Translations under genes and position numbers: made by a program
Shown here: positions 30,761 through 42,340 of the stretch, piece after piece
Layout of the letters: the number at the start of each line of letters is the position of its first letter
How positions within the stretch are numbered: position 1 is the stretch's first letter
Assembly (NCBI RefSeq): GCF_003286125.1
Contig: NZ_QMED01000010.1
Location: forward strand, 62,001 to 126,000
Length of the DNA: 64,000 bases
Direction of reading: 5' to 3'
Source of the DNA: Algibacillus agarilyticus
GTDB taxonomy: Bacteria; Pseudomonadota; Gammaproteobacteria; Enterobacterales; Alteromonadaceae
Notes under the pieces: generated by a model
Told to the model about the DNA's origin: nothing
What the model saw: only the letters and a program-made list of their open reading frames with translations
The model's database searches: none

Positions 30761-32107
30761 ATGTCTGTTTTTAATTTACCTAAAATAATTATTCTAACCG
30801 CTTGTTTGGCCATTCCAACATTTGCCAATGCTGGCATTCCTTGGTTTAACGATAATGACAAGCAGCCGACGCTTGCACCCATGCTAGAAAAAACGACCCC
30901 CGCGGTCGTTAATATATCAGCTGCGGGTACAAAGGTAGAAAAACAAGAAATCCCTGAAGTATTTCGTCGTTTTTTTGGTCATCAATCACCTCGAAATCAA
31001 CAAACAGAGCGTCCTTTTAGTTCTGTCGGTTCAGGCGTTATTATTGATGCTAAAAAAGGTTATGTCGTCACAAACCACCACGTGATTGATAATGCCGATG
31101 AAATTGTCGTAACGCTAAAAGACGGCCGTCAATTTGATGCAAAAAAATTAGGTTCAGATCCAAAGAGCGATGTTGCATTACTACAAATATCCGCTGATAA
31201 TTTAACCGCAATTGGTATCGCTAACTCGGATGAGTTACGTGTGGGTGATTTTGCCATCGCAATAGGCAATCCATTTGGTTTAGGTCAAACAGTGACTTCT
31301 GGCATTGTCAGTGCATTAGGCCGTAGCGGACTTGGTGTTGAAAAGCTTGAAAACTTCATTCAAACCGATGCAGCCATTAATAGTGGTAATTCAGGTGGCG
31401 CACTGGTCAATTTCAAAGGCGATTTAATCGGTATAAATACCGCAATTCTTGGTCCTAATGGCGGTAATGTTGGAATTGGCTTTGCTATCCCATCTAATAT
31501 GATGCAAAGTTTAGTTGATCAAATCATTGAATACGGCGAAGTAAAACGTGGGGTGTTGGGTATTTCCGGACGCTCTATTACTGCTGAATCAGCCAAAAGC
31601 TGGGGGTTAGACACACCACAAGGGGCTTTTGTAGAGCAAGTTTATCCTGACACGGCCGCTGCTGAAGCGGGATTAAAAGCAGGCGACATTATTGTTAGCG
31701 TTAATGGTAAAACGACGGTTTCTTTTAATGAATTACGAGCCCAAATAGCCACAATAGGTGCCGGTAAAACCGTAACGTTAGGCATTATTAGAGAAAGCAA
31801 AGAGCAATCCATTGATGTGGTTTTACGAGAAGCATCAGCAAGTAAAGTAGAAGCCGCTGTATTACACCCTGCTTTAGAAGGTGCTGAATTAAGTAATGCT
31901 GAAGACGGCGGTATTAGCGTTGATGAAGTCGCTTCTCGCTCACCGGCACACGCCATTGGCTTAAAAACCGGCGATATTATTGTTGGCGTTAATCGTTTGC
32001 GTATTAAAAATATAGCCGAATTACGTGAGATATTTGACGAGAAAAAGGGTTCTGTATATCTAAACATTGTACGCGGGCAAACTTCGCTGTATATTTTCAT
32101 TAGATAA
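30761..32107 (+). CDS. degQ: Periplasmic serine endoprotease DegQ/DegP type
   Basis: 448 residues. Signal peptide (about 1-24, ANA), trypsin-like domain with catalytic His107 (TNHHVID), Asp137 (SDVALL) and Ser211 (NSGNSGGALVN), then two PDZ domains (about 255-345 and 365-440). It degrades and refolds misfolded envelope proteins as an oligomer. The position before degS and after zapG supports DegQ rather than DegP. Confidence 0.94.
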   Translation: MSVFNLPKIIILTACLAIPTFANAGIPWFNDNDKQPTLAPMLEKTTPAVVNISAAGTKVEKQEIPEVFRRFFGHQSPRNQQTERPFSSVGSGVIIDAKKGYVVTNHHVIDNADEIVVTLKDGRQFDAKKLGSDPKSDVALLQISADNLTAIGIANSDELRVGDFAIAIGNPFGLGQTVTSGIVSALGRSGLGVEKLENFIQTDAAINSGNSGGALVNFKGDLIGINTAILGPNGGNVGIGFAIPSNMMQSLVDQIIEYGEVKRGVLGISGRSITAESAKSWGLDTPQGAFVEQVYPDTAAAEAGLKAGDIIVSVNGKTTVSFNELRAQIATIGAGKTVTLGIIRESKEQSIDVVLREASASKVEAAVLHPALEGAELSNAEDGGISVDEVASRSPAHAIGLKTGDIIVGVNRLRIKNIAELREIFDEKKGSVYLNIVRGQTSLYIFIR

Positions 32108-32115
32108 TAATTAAA

Positions 32116-32135
32116 GTGCGGAGATATCTCCGCAC
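32116..32135. repeat. Perfect 20-base palindrome between degQ and degS
   Basis: GTGCGGAGAT is followed directly by its reverse complement ATCTCCGCAC, eight bases after the degQ stop. RNA of either strand would fold into a GC-rich hairpin. There is no T-run after it, so it may limit read-through or protect the degQ mRNA end. Confidence 0.75.
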
Positions 32136-32154
32136 TTCCCTACTCACCATTAGA

Positions 32155-33261
32155 ATGCTAAATATAAATACAACCTTTAATTTTATTTTAAAAACCTGCG
32201 CCCTAAGCATTTTGTTTATTGTTCTAGCATTTACTTTTTTCCCTGATCTAAAATCAAATAATAGGTTATGGCACGCAGTCATTAAACAAAGCACGCCGAG
32301 TAACGACCCCATCAGCTTTGCTGTCGCCGTAAAACGTTCAGCCCCTGCCGTGGTCAATATATACACACGAGGTTTTCAACCCGGAGGACGCCTTTTAAAT
32401 AACACAACACGTGAAGTTCAGCGCTTAGGTTCAGGCGTTATTGCATCCAATAAAGGTTTTATTTTAACCGCCGAACATGTCGTAAAAGATGCTGAATTGA
32501 TCATGGTTGCACTGCAAGATGGGCGTTACTTTGAGGCCCAGTTAATTGGTACCGATCCTGCCAACGATCTCGCCGTACTTTATGTTGAAGCAAACAATTT
32601 ACCTGTGATCCCAATAAACAAAACTAGATTGATTCAAGCTGGCGATGTTGTGCTGGCAATTGGTAACCCATACAACCTTGGACAAACAATAACTCAAGGT
32701 ATTATCAGCGCGACAGGTCGTTCGGGGCTCACATCCAATAAAGCGATTAATTTAGACTACTCTGATTTCATTCAAATGGACGCTGCGATCAATGATGGTA
32801 ACTCAGGTGGTGCGCTCGTTAACTCACTAGGTGAATTAGTGGGCGTTAACTCAGCTAAATTAGCAACTCGATTAAGACAAAATACCCAAGGTATTTTCTT
32901 TGCCGTTAATGCACATTCTGCACTTAAAATAATGGACCGAATCATCGCGGATGGCCGGGTCGTACGCAGTTATTTAGGCATTGCCGGTAGTGACCATGTT
33001 CTGCCAACAGAATTAAAGAAAATAGATAATGCGATTGCGATTGAAGTCAGTAGTGTCGCCCCAGGTAGTCCAGCCGAGTTAGCAGGGATCCGCCGTGGCG
33101 ATTTAATCTTTGAAATAGCTAACAACCCAATTACCCACCCTAGTGACGTACTCGAATGGCTCGAACATTCTAAACCAGGAACCGAAGTAAAAGTGCTTCT
33201 TGTAAGACAAAACATTATTCTAGAAAAAACCGTAACGTTAGCAGAAGTACCTCAAGCATAA
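32155..33261 (+). CDS. degS: Membrane-anchored site-1 protease DegS
   Basis: 368 residues. N-terminal membrane anchor (about 10-30), catalytic His108 (TAEHVV), Asp138 (NDLAVL), Ser217 (NDGNSGGALVN), and a single PDZ domain (about 265-355). In E. coli DegS senses unfolded porin C-termini and cuts RseA to free sigma-E. The ATG at 32155 is chosen: the in-frame GTG at 32116 lies inside the palindrome and would add an atypical basic leader. Ribosome-binding site weak. Confidence 0.93.
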   Translation: MLNINTTFNFILKTCALSILFIVLAFTFFPDLKSNNRLWHAVIKQSTPSNDPISFAVAVKRSAPAVVNIYTRGFQPGGRLLNNTTREVQRLGSGVIASNKGFILTAEHVVKDAELIMVALQDGRYFEAQLIGTDPANDLAVLYVEANNLPVIPINKTRLIQAGDVVLAIGNPYNLGQTITQGIISATGRSGLTSNKAINLDYSDFIQMDAAINDGNSGGALVNSLGELVGVNSAKLATRLRQNTQGIFFAVNAHSALKIMDRIIADGRVVRSYLGIAGSDHVLPTELKKIDNAIAIEVSSVAPGSPAELAGIRRGDLIFEIANNPITHPSDVLEWLEHSKPGTEVKVLLVRQNIILEKTVTLAEVPQA

Positions 33262-33270
33262 ATCGCTTAT

Positions 33271-33303
33271 AAAAAAGGGATGTTAATTAACATCCCTTTT
33301 TTT
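33271..33303. terminator. Bidirectional terminator between degS and murA
   Basis: GGGATGTTAA/TTAACATCCC (33277-33296) with A-run before and T-run after. It serves convergent degS and murA. Confidence 0.92.
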
Positions 33304-33334
33304 AACGACTTAACGTAAGCCTTTATCATTTTCG

Positions 33335-34862
<1,528 letters not shown>

Positions 34863-34865
34863 TAT

Positions 34866-35141
34866 TTACTCAATTTCTAAAATGTGATTTACATCGCTAA
34901 TACGGGCTAAGTTACTCAAATCTTGAGGCACATTTTGCCACGCAATAACAACACTCTGCGCAGCAAGCACCTGCTTTTGCTGCAACAACCAAGCTAACCC
35001 TGCGGTATCAATAGTTAATTCCATTAAATCAACATTAATATTCTTATCATTAACCGGTAACGATAAAGAACCAATGTTATCAAAACGAGTCAAGCTCCCA
35101 ATGAGTTTGATGTTTTGTGCTGTTTGTTGAATTTCGATCAT
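34866..35141 (-). CDS. mlaB: Phospholipid transport STAS-domain protein MlaB
   Basis: A 91-residue STAS domain (VDLMELTIDTAGLAWLLQQKQ carries the conserved loop threonine). MlaB binds MlaF and stabilises the MlaFEDB inner-membrane complex. Five bases after mlaC. Identification relies partly on position. Confidence 0.85.
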   Translation of the reverse strand: MIEIQQTAQNIKLIGSLTRFDNIGSLSLPVNDKNINVDLMELTIDTAGLAWLLQQKQVLAAQSVVIAWQNVPQDLSNLARISDVNHILEIE

Positions 35142-35146
35142 TTTGT

Positions 35147-35809
35147 CTAGCCTTTACCATCCGATAAAACGAGCGGGTTTTGGGCTTTTCGACGTAAGTC
35201 AGAGATAACAGATTCTATTCCTGAGCGCTTAATCGCTTCGTTTATTTCTTTACGCTTAGTATCTAACATCGAAATACCTTCGGCATCCATATCATAAGCC
35301 AGCCAAGTAACACCATCGCTGCTCTCTTTTTTACGTAATTTAAAATAAATATCGATATCAGGATGACCAGGTTCTGTGATCTTACTTTTAACCACAACTA
35401 TTTTACTGTCACCATAATTTTTACTCGGCTCAACATAGACTTTTTGTGATGCTTTAAAATTAGTAAAAACTTGGGCGTAAATTGCCACCATGTAATCTTT
35501 AAAAGCACCGATGAAACTTTTAATTTGCTCTGGTTTCATTTTTTTTAAGTTGTTATTCCCTAAAACCTTAAACGAAGCATAGGTATAATCGATATACGGC
35601 AATAATTCTTGGGTAACGATGTCTTTTAAAATTTCAGGGTTTTTCTGAATTTCAGGTAATTCTTTTTCAAATCGATTAAATGTATTACCTGCAATCACCT
35701 GTAATAACACATACGGATTATCTTGATTAACTGTTTCTTTTTCACCAGCATGGGCTGCCGAACAAAGCAAAAGGATAGCGAAACCAATAAGGCGTTGTAA
35801 TTTATACAT
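35147..35809 (-). CDS. mlaC: Periplasmic phospholipid-binding protein MlaC
   Basis: 220 residues. Signal peptide (about 1-21, HAG) followed by the Tol_Tol_Ttg2 domain (LLQVIAGNTFNRFEKELPEI, FKDYMVAIYAQVFTNF, VTWLAYDMDAEGISM). It ferries phospholipid between MlaA and MlaFEDB. The ATG at 35809 has GGAG six bases upstream; the ATG at 35821 overlaps that site and is rejected. Confidence 0.92.
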   Translation of the reverse strand: MYKLQRLIGFAILLLCSAAHAGEKETVNQDNPYVLLQVIAGNTFNRFEKELPEIQKNPEILKDIVTQELLPYIDYTYASFKVLGNNNLKKMKPEQIKSFIGAFKDYMVAIYAQVFTNFKASQKVYVEPSKNYGDSKIVVVKSKITEPGHPDIDIYFKLRKKESSDGVTWLAYDMDAEGISMLDTKRKEINEAIKRSGIESVISDLRRKAQNPLVLSDGKG

Positions 35810-35830
35810 TGTTAACTCCATGCAACAAAT

Positions 35831-36298
35831 TTAATCATCGTTTTGACTAAACAAAAATTGTCCAATCAATTCTTCCAGTACTAAAGCCGATTTAGTATCT
35901 TCTAAAAAATCACCGTCTTTCAAATAACCTACACCTTCGATAACAAAACCGGGCTCTAACCCAAGGTATTGCTCTCCAAGTAAACCGGCAGTTAAAATAC
36001 TCAATGAACTCGTTTCAGGTATGTTTTGATATTCAGTATAAATATCCAATGTCACAACTGGCACGTAATTAACTTTATCTAAATCAATACTCGATACTCG
36101 GCCAACAACAACCCCGCCCACTTTAATTGGACTGCGCACCTTAAGGCCGCCGATATTGTCAAACTTCGCCTTTAATTGGTAAGTATCCGAACTACTTACC
36201 GATCCTGAATTGGCGACTTCAAATGCCAATGTAAAAAAGGCTAAAAAACCAACAACGATAAACAAACCAACCCAAAATTCCACTTTACGGCTTGTCAT
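35831..36298 (-). CDS. mlaD: MCE-domain phospholipid transport protein MlaD
   Basis: 155 residues. One N-terminal membrane helix (about 9-27), then a single MCE domain (YQLKAKFDNIGGLKVRSPIKVGGVVVGRV). It forms the periplasmic hexameric ring of the complex. The C-terminal VLEELIGQFLF supplies the pore helix. Between mlaE and mlaC. Confidence 0.94.
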   Translation of the reverse strand: MTSRKVEFWVGLFIVVGFLAFFTLAFEVANSGSVSSSDTYQLKAKFDNIGGLKVRSPIKVGGVVVGRVSSIDLDKVNYVPVVTLDIYTEYQNIPETSSLSILTAGLLGEQYLGLEPGFVIEGVGYLKDGDFLEDTKSALVLEELIGQFLFSQNDD

Positions 36299-36300
36299 TT

Positions 36301-37071
36301 TTACTCTCCAAACATCAAAACAGTTAATAGAAAATCTAATCCCAATACAGCTAGTGAAGAATGAACAACCGTTTGCGTTGTTGCTTTACTAATTCCTTCA
36401 GAAGTTGGGATACAATCATACCCACGAAAAATCGCGATCCAAGTCACCACAATGGCAAATACAACGCTTTTTATAAAGCCATTCATTATATCAGCACTTA
36501 AATCAACATTGGCTTGCATAACAGACCAAAAACTACCTTCATCCACACCCAGCCACTCAACCCCGACTAAGTGCCCGCCATAAATGCCAACCGCACTAAA
36601 CATGAACGCTAACAATGGCATACTATAAAAGCCAGCCCAAAAGCGTGGAGCGACAATACGACGCAATGGATCAACAGCCATCATTTCCATGCTCGTAATT
36701 TGTTCAGTCGCTTTCATTAAACCAATTTCAGCGGTTAATGCAGAGCCCGCGCGACCGGCAAATAATAAAGCAGTTACAACAGGGCCTAATTCACGTAATA
36801 ACGATAAGGCAACCATCGGCCCCAAGCTATTTTCAGCCCCATAATCAATTAAAATAGTATAGCCTTGTAAAGCCAATACCATGCCGATAAACAAACCACT
36901 AACGATGATAATCGCCAACGATTGCACACCAACAACATAAATTTGGCGGATCACAAGTGGAATTGACTTAGCGAAATTAGGCGCAGCAAATATAGCACCA
37001 AATAACATAAGCGCAGCACGACCTAATGTCACCACTTGACTAATAGCAGTACGGCCAATTTGAGTTATCAC
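36301..37071 (-). CDS. mlaE: Phospholipid ABC transporter permease MlaE
   Basis: 256 residues with about five membrane helices and the MlaE signatures [17 protein letters not shown] and [21 protein letters not shown]. Its ATG overlaps the mlaF stop by four bases. Confidence 0.95.
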   Translation of the reverse strand: MITQIGRTAISQVVTLGRAALMLFGAIFAAPNFAKSIPLVIRQIYVVGVQSLAIIIVSGLFIGMVLALQGYTILIDYGAENSLGPMVALSLLRELGPVVTALLFAGRAGSALTAEIGLMKATEQITSMEMMAVDPLRRIVAPRFWAGFYSMPLLAFMFSAVGIYGGHLVGVEWLGVDEGSFWSVMQANVDLSADIMNGFIKSVVFAIVVTWIAIFRGYDCIPTSEGISKATTQTVVHSSLAVLGLDFLLTVLMFGE

Positions 37072-37874
37072 AGAAAGACGTCCTTTAATTCATCTGCAAA
37101 TGGTTTTGCTGGATAATGAAATGGTACCGGCCCATCAGCTTGTCCCTTCATAAATTGTCGCACTAAAGGTGACTCATCTTGATGAAGTTGCGCGGGAGTG
37201 CCGTGTCCAATAACTTTTTTGTTTGCCATAATGTATGCATAATCTGCAATTTGCATCACTTCTTGTAAATCATGAGAAACAATAATAGATGTCAGGCCGA
37301 GCGCATCATTTAATGAGCGAATAAGCTTCAACAAAACACCCATAGAAATAGGATCTTGGCCAACAAACGGCTCATCATACATGATTAATTCAGGATCTAA
37401 AGCAATAGCGCGCGCTAAAGCAGCTCGACGCGCCATACCACCCGATAATTCATTTGGCATTAACTGAGCCGCGCCACGTAACCCAACTGAATTTAACTTC
37501 ATTAAAACCATACTGCGAATAATAGGTTCTGGTAATTTGGTATGCTCTCGAATGGGAAAAGCGACGTTATCAAATACACTCATTTCAGTAAATAGCGCAC
37601 CGCTTTGAAACAACATACTCATTTTTTTACGAACGTCATATAGCTCACGTCGATTCACTTGCGCTATATCTTTATCCGCAAATAAAATTTTGCCTGAGTC
37701 AGGTCTAATTTGCCCGCCAATCAAACGTAATAATGTCGTTTTTCCAATACCGCTAGGCCCCATAACGGCAATCACTTTTCCTTTAGGGATCGTTAAGCTA
37801 ATATCGTCGTATATGACTCTTTCGTCACGCGAGAATGTAAGATTCTCTATCTGCACAAAGTTATTTGGATCCAT
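37068..37874 (-). CDS. mlaF: Phospholipid ABC transporter ATP-binding protein MlaF
   Basis: 268 residues. Walker A GPSGIGKT (39-46), ABC signature [14 protein letters not shown], Walker B LIMYDEPF, and the H-loop IIVSHD are present. It powers maintenance of outer-membrane lipid asymmetry. ATG 37874 has AGGA ten bases upstream. First gene of the operon; divergent from yrbG, sharing a 159-base gap. Confidence 0.96.
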   Translation of the reverse strand: MDPNNFVQIENLTFSRDERVIYDDISLTIPKGKVIAVMGPSGIGKTTLLRLIGGQIRPDSGKILFADKDIAQVNRRELYDVRKKMSMLFQSGALFTEMSVFDNVAFPIREHTKLPEPIIRSMVLMKLNSVGLRGAAQLMPNELSGGMARRAALARAIALDPELIMYDEPFVGQDPISMGVLLKLIRSLNDALGLTSIIVSHDLQEVMQIADYAYIMANKKVIGHGTPAQLHQDESPLVRQFMKGQADGPVPFHYPAKPFADELKDVFL

Positions 37875-38033
37875 CAATAGTCCTGCATGCGTTCGATTTT
37901 TAATCGCTTAGCCTTAATACTGCAGATTCTAACAGAAAGAATCTAACTAATCAGACGAAATATTGTAAATTAATGTTCAGCTTTCGATATAATACCTAAT
38001 ACTTAGTTCACTAACTCAGAATTTTTTTAACTT

Positions 38034-39008
38034 ATGCTTATTGCTTGTATTTTACTTCTTGTTGGATTGGCTGCACTTATGTGGAGCGCTGACAAATTTG
38101 TTTACGGTGCGGCAGCACTCGCTAGAAACATCGGAATATCACCTCTCATTATAGGCTTAACCATTGTTGCGATGGGGTCATCAGCACCTGAAATGATGGT
38201 AGCCGCTTCTGCCGCTTTAGATGGCAAAATAGATACCGCGGTCGGTAATGCAATTGGCTCAAACATCACAAATATCACTTTAGTTTTAGGGATCACCGCA
38301 ATACTAAAAACCATTATGGTTTCATCCACTACGATTAAACGCGAATTACCTTTAGTTTTATTAAGTTCAGCCTTTGCTGTCGCACTCCTTTACGATAACC
38401 ACTTTGCTTTTTGGGAAGGTATTGCATTATTTATCGCGTTCATCATAACAATAGGTGGGCTAACTTGGTACGCACTCAAACAAAGTAAATCAGGTGTTGA
38501 TGATTTATATGATGAAGAGTTGGTTGATGATGTTCCTTCAGACGTCTCAACAAAAAAAGCCATTTTATGGCTAGTTGTCGGTATAATCGTTTTACCCCTA
38601 AGTGCCGATATTTTAGTTGATTCGTCAGTCACTATTGCCAAATATTTTGGTTTGTCGGATTTGGTGATAGGCTTGACGATTATTGCAATCGGTACCTCGC
38701 TTCCAGAGTTAGCCGCATCGGTAGCCAGTGTCTTAAAAGGTGAAGATGAACTTGCCTTAGGGAATATTGTCGGCTCGAACATATTTAATGCCCTAGCGGT
38801 AATGGCCATCCCAGGCATAATTGCACCAGGCGCTATTGATCCTTCAGCTATTCATATACATGGTATGATCATGCTAGGGATTACGTGCTTGCTGATCGCA
38901 ATGGCCGTCGGCATAAAGCGAAACCGTAGTATAAATAGAGTCGAAGGTTTTATACTGCTTGGCTGTTTCATTGCTTATCAATATTTACTTTTTTTCTATA
39001 GCGCATAA
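38034..39008 (+). CDS. yrbG: Calcium/sodium antiporter, CaCA family
   Basis: 324 residues, about ten membrane helices in two repeats. Each repeat has the alpha motif: GLTIVAMGSSAPEMMVAASAA near residue 45 and GLTIIAIGTSLPELAASVAS near residue 220, with GNAIGSNITN and GNIVGSNIFN following. An acidic loop (DDLYDEELVDDVPSD) separates the halves. First gene of the kds-lpt-rpoN run as in E. coli; its physiological role is unsettled. Confidence 0.93.
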   Translation: MLIACILLLVGLAALMWSADKFVYGAAALARNIGISPLIIGLTIVAMGSSAPEMMVAASAALDGKIDTAVGNAIGSNITNITLVLGITAILKTIMVSSTTIKRELPLVLLSSAFAVALLYDNHFAFWEGIALFIAFIITIGGLTWYALKQSKSGVDDLYDEELVDDVPSDVSTKKAILWLVVGIIVLPLSADILVDSSVTIAKYFGLSDLVIGLTIIAIGTSLPELAASVASVLKGEDELALGNIVGSNIFNALAVMAIPGIIAPGAIDPSAIHIHGMIMLGITCLLIAMAVGIKRNRSINRVEGFILLGCFIAYQYLLFFYSA

Positions 39009-39025
39009 GGGTAAGGGTAAAAACC

Positions 39026-40006
39026 ATGACAAGCCTTGCCAAGAAATCGTATTTAGCAACGGCTAAACGCGTCCTTAATCTTGAGATAGACGCGCTTAGT
39101 AATCTATTCCAATATTTAGATCACTCATTTGAGCAAGCCTGTGATGAACTACTCAATTGTAAAGGCAAAGTTATCGTATTAGGTATGGGGAAATCAGGCC
39201 ATATAGCGAAAAAAGTTGCCGCGACATTAGCAAGCACAGGGACTCCAGCCTTTTTTGTTCACCCAGCGGAAGCTAGTCATGGAGATTTGGGCATGATAGG
39301 GGGAGCAGATTGTGTGTTTATGCTCTCTAATTCAGGCGAAACAGACGAAATTGTAAAACTACTTCCCGTGATTAAGCGCATCGGCACGCCCATTATCAGT
39401 ATGACCAGCAACCCAAAATCAACGCTTGCAAACGAATCACTTATTCATATCACGTGTGCTGTTCAAGCTGAAGCCTGCCCACTAGGATTAGCACCAACAT
39501 CAAGTACAACAGCTGCACTTGTATTAGGCGATGCGCTTGCTGTTGCATTACTTGAAGCCCGTGAATTTACCGAAAATGACTTTGCCTTGTCGCACCCCGC
39601 GGGTAGTTTGGGCCGTCGTTTGTTATTACGTGTTGAAGATTTAATGCACATGAATGATGAATTGCCGATTGCAAAGCACACATTAACCATTGCCGAAGCC
39701 CTATTAATTATCACTGAAAAACGCATGGGATTTACGGCTGTCGTTAATCAAAATAAAGCCTTGATCGGTGTTTTTACCGATGGAGACTTGCGCAGAGCCA
39801 TTGATAATCGAATCGATTTACATAGCACTCAACTCAAAGACATCGTTAAATCAGGCTGCACCGTTGTAAAACCAACGTTACTTGCTGCAGAAGCGCTAAA
39901 AATAATGGAAGATAAAGCCATTAATGGCTTAATCATCACCGATGAGCACAACACGCCTGTAGGGGCGCTCAATATGCATGACTTACTACGAGCAAAGGTT
40001 TTATAA
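39026..40006 (+). CDS. kdsD: Arabinose-5-phosphate isomerase
   Basis: 326 residues. A SIS domain (about 40-185, VLGMGKSGHIAKKVAATLASTG and FMLSNSGETDE) is followed by two CBS domains (about 205-326). It makes D-arabinose 5-phosphate, the first step to Kdo for LPS. AAGGG precedes the ATG. Its stop overlaps the kdsC start by one base (TAATG). Confidence 0.95.
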   Translation: MTSLAKKSYLATAKRVLNLEIDALSNLFQYLDHSFEQACDELLNCKGKVIVLGMGKSGHIAKKVAATLASTGTPAFFVHPAEASHGDLGMIGGADCVFMLSNSGETDEIVKLLPVIKRIGTPIISMTSNPKSTLANESLIHITCAVQAEACPLGLAPTSSTTAALVLGDALAVALLEAREFTENDFALSHPAGSLGRRLLLRVEDLMHMNDELPIAKHTLTIAEALLIITEKRMGFTAVVNQNKALIGVFTDGDLRRAIDNRIDLHSTQLKDIVKSGCTVVKPTLLAAEALKIMEDKAINGLIITDEHNTPVGALNMHDLLRAKVL

Positions 40007-40554
40007 TGTTTAGTACTATTTATGGACCCATTACGGCTTTACAGCACAATAAGTACCTCAACACTCAATTACTCATTTGTGATATTGACGGCGTATTTAG
40101 CGACGGTCGTATTTATCTAGGTAATAACGGCGAAGAATTAAAAGCGTTTCATACTCGTGATGGTTTTGGTATTAAAGCGATTATTAACGCTGGCATTCAA
40201 GTCGCGGTTATTACCGGTCGTAAATCAACGATTGTTGAAAAACGTATGACGTCATTAGGTGTGCAACATATTTTCCAAGGCCAAGAAAACAAACTTGAAG
40301 CCTACGCCAAGTTAAAACAGCTCACGCAATTGAATGATGCACAAATTGCTTATATTGGTGATGATGTGCCCGACCAAACAGTGATGACTGAAGTCGGTTT
40401 AGCCATTGCAACTCAAGATGCTCATCCCATTATTCAGCAAATAGCCGACCACAAAACATCAATTAGAGGAGGGTTTGGCGCAGTAAGAGAAGTCTGTGAT
40501 ATTTTACTTGAGACTCGCGGTATACTTGCACAGGCCCAAGGTATGAGTGTCTAA
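40006..40554 (+). CDS. kdsC: 3-deoxy-D-manno-octulosonate 8-phosphate phosphatase
   Basis: A 182-residue HAD phosphatase without a cap domain: DIDGVFSDG (Asp26 nucleophile, Asp28 acid), VITGRKS, and IGDDVPDQTVM (Mg-binding aspartates). It releases Kdo from Kdo-8-phosphate. Coupled to kdsD and followed by lptC two bases later. Confidence 0.95.
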   Translation: MFSTIYGPITALQHNKYLNTQLLICDIDGVFSDGRIYLGNNGEELKAFHTRDGFGIKAIINAGIQVAVITGRKSTIVEKRMTSLGVQHIFQGQENKLEAYAKLKQLTQLNDAQIAYIGDDVPDQTVMTEVGLAIATQDAHPIIQQIADHKTSIRGGFGAVREVCDILLETRGILAQAQGMSV

Positions 40555-40556
40555 CC

Positions 40557-41111
40557 ATGCGAGTCTATTTATTAATTGTGCTTATCTGTGCTTGCGCAGG
40601 GTATTATTTTTATCAACAATGGCAAACTCAACCAAAAAACATCATAAAACCAAGCACTGAAAAATCAGAACCCGATTATAAAGCAAGCGGCTTAAGCATT
40701 AAGCTATTTAACAAAACAGGCGTTCCGAGCGTTGAGCTCAAAGCGCAATCAATGGCCTATTACCAGAAAAAAGCCGTTGCCGAATTTGAACAGACTGAAT
40801 ATAACTTATATAACAACAACGCTGAAATAGATTGGCAACTGCACGCGCAAAAAAGTGTACTGCATAATAATAATGCTCTTGAGTTAAGCCACCAAGTTAC
40901 CTTAAGCTCAAACGCAACAACCCATTGGCTAACAAATTTATCAACCGAGCAATTAAATGTTGATATTACAAATAAAACAATTGAAACAATAACACCAATA
41001 AACTTACATGGTGAACGTTTTAATTTAACCGGCAAAGGTATTTCTGCCAATTTAAACCAAAATAAATTTGAAATTAAAGATGAAATTAAAGCAGTTATTA
41101 TCCCTAATTAA
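40557..41111 (+). CDS. lptC: LPS export protein LptC
   Basis: 184 residues. N-terminal membrane anchor (about 2-18) followed by the periplasmic LptC beta-jellyroll (YKASGLSIKLFNKTGVPSVELKAQSMAYY). It passes LPS from LptBFG to LptA. It overlaps the start of lptA by 32 bases. Confidence 0.9.
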   Translation: MRVYLLIVLICACAGYYFYQQWQTQPKNIIKPSTEKSEPDYKASGLSIKLFNKTGVPSVELKAQSMAYYQKKAVAEFEQTEYNLYNNNAEIDWQLHAQKSVLHNNNALELSHQVTLSSNATTHWLTNLSTEQLNVDITNKTIETITPINLHGERFNLTGKGISANLNQNKFEIKDEIKAVIIPN

Positions 41112-41589
41112 GTCGGCAGCTTTTTGCCTATTACTCGGCGTAAACACATTTGTTCATGCCAATTTATTTGATGATGAAAATAAAGAGTCCATTTTAATTG
41201 AAGCTAACCGTCAAGCAATGGACCTAACCAATAACACATTAACCTTCTATGAAAACGTTAAAGTTGAGCAAGGAGGTATGACATTACTCGCAGAACAATT
41301 AGACGTTGTTAGAAATAAAGCAGAACAAACAGAATTACTGATTGCTCAAGGAGCCCCCGCTAGCTTTAGCCATAAACTTGAAACAGGCGAAGTTGTAACG
41401 GCTGAATCCTCAAACATAACGTTTAATGTCAATACCCGCATTTTGACATTAGTTGGAGATGCAAAAATTGCACAAGCCGACAGCCAGATCACCGGCGACA
41501 AAATAGAATACGATGTGAAACAACGTAAACTAGTTGCGTCATCTGAAAAAAACCAATCACGTGTTCGTACCGTGTTAACACCCAATTAA
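41080..41589 (+). CDS. lptA: Periplasmic LPS-bridge protein LptA
   Basis: 169 residues. Signal peptide (about 1-28, VHA) then an OstA-like domain ([26 protein letters not shown] and [15 protein letters not shown]). LptA oligomers bridge the periplasm. The ATG at 41080 inside lptC is chosen; a TTG twelve bases earlier gives no better signal peptide. The ribosome-binding site is weak, so coupling to lptC is likely. Confidence 0.93.
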   Translation: MKLKQLLSLIKSAAFCLLLGVNTFVHANLFDDENKESILIEANRQAMDLTNNTLTFYENVKVEQGGMTLLAEQLDVVRNKAEQTELLIAQGAPASFSHKLETGEVVTAESSNITFNVNTRILTLVGDAKIAQADSQITGDKIEYDVKQRKLVASSEKNQSRVRTVLTPN

Positions 41590-41593
41590 TAAC

Positions 41594-42319
41594 ATGAGTA
41601 AATTAATCGCTAAGCATTTAGCCAAAAGTTACAAAAATAGACAAGTTGTACAAGATGTTTCACTTGAGGTTAACTCGGGTCAAATTGTTGGTTTACTCGG
41701 CCCTAATGGTGCGGGCAAAACAACAACGTTTTACATGATTGTTGGGTTAGTGGCTGCCGACAAAGGTTCAGTCATGTTGGATGATAAAGAAATGACCCAC
41801 TTCCCGATGCACGAGCGAGCCCGATTAGGTGTAGGTTATTTACCGCAAGATTCATCTATCTTTCGTAAATTGACCGTGCGTCAAAACATATTGGCTATTT
41901 TAGAAACAAACAAGGCATTAACTAAGCAAGATAGAGAAAATAAACTTGCACTATTGCTTCAAGAGTTCCATATTGAACATATAGTAGATAGTCTTGGTAT
42001 GAGTCTTTCGGGCGGTGAACGCCGTCGGGTCGAAATAGCGAGAGCATTAGCTGCCGACCCTCAGTTCATTTTATTAGATGAACCTTTTGCGGGTGTAGAT
42101 CCGATATCCGTTTTAGATATTAAACGGATCATTACTCACTTAAAAGAACGTGGGATAGGCGTTTTGATCACGGATCATAATGTACGAGAGACACTCGATG
42201 TATGTGAAACAGCATACATTGTCAGTCAAGGTAACTTAATCGCTTCAGGCAAGCCTGAAGCTGTATTAGCAAATAAACAGGTACGTGAAGTGTACCTAGG
42301 TGAGCAATTTAAGCTCTGA
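41594..42319 (+). CDS. lptB: LPS export ABC transporter ATPase LptB
   Basis: 241 residues. Walker A GPNGAGKT (36-43), signature [14 protein letters not shown], Walker [15 protein letters not shown]-loop LITDHN. It drives LPS extraction with LptFG. Four bases after lptA and 21 before rpoN. Confidence 0.97.
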   Translation: MSKLIAKHLAKSYKNRQVVQDVSLEVNSGQIVGLLGPNGAGKTTTFYMIVGLVAADKGSVMLDDKEMTHFPMHERARLGVGYLPQDSSIFRKLTVRQNILAILETNKALTKQDRENKLALLLQEFHIEHIVDSLGMSLSGGERRRVEIARALAADPQFILLDEPFAGVDPISVLDIKRIITHLKERGIGVLITDHNVRETLDVCETAYIVSQGNLIASGKPEAVLANKQVREVYLGEQFKL

Positions 42320-42340
42320 TTGGCAGGATAATCCGATTAA

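Noticed and set aside
31642-32100. 152-codon minus-strand frame antisense to degQ
   Set aside because: Shadow of degQ; low-complexity product, no ribosome-binding site.
32116-32154. GTG upstream start for degS
   Set aside because: The codon is inside a 20-base palindrome that would hide it, and the added residues do not resemble DegS N-termini.
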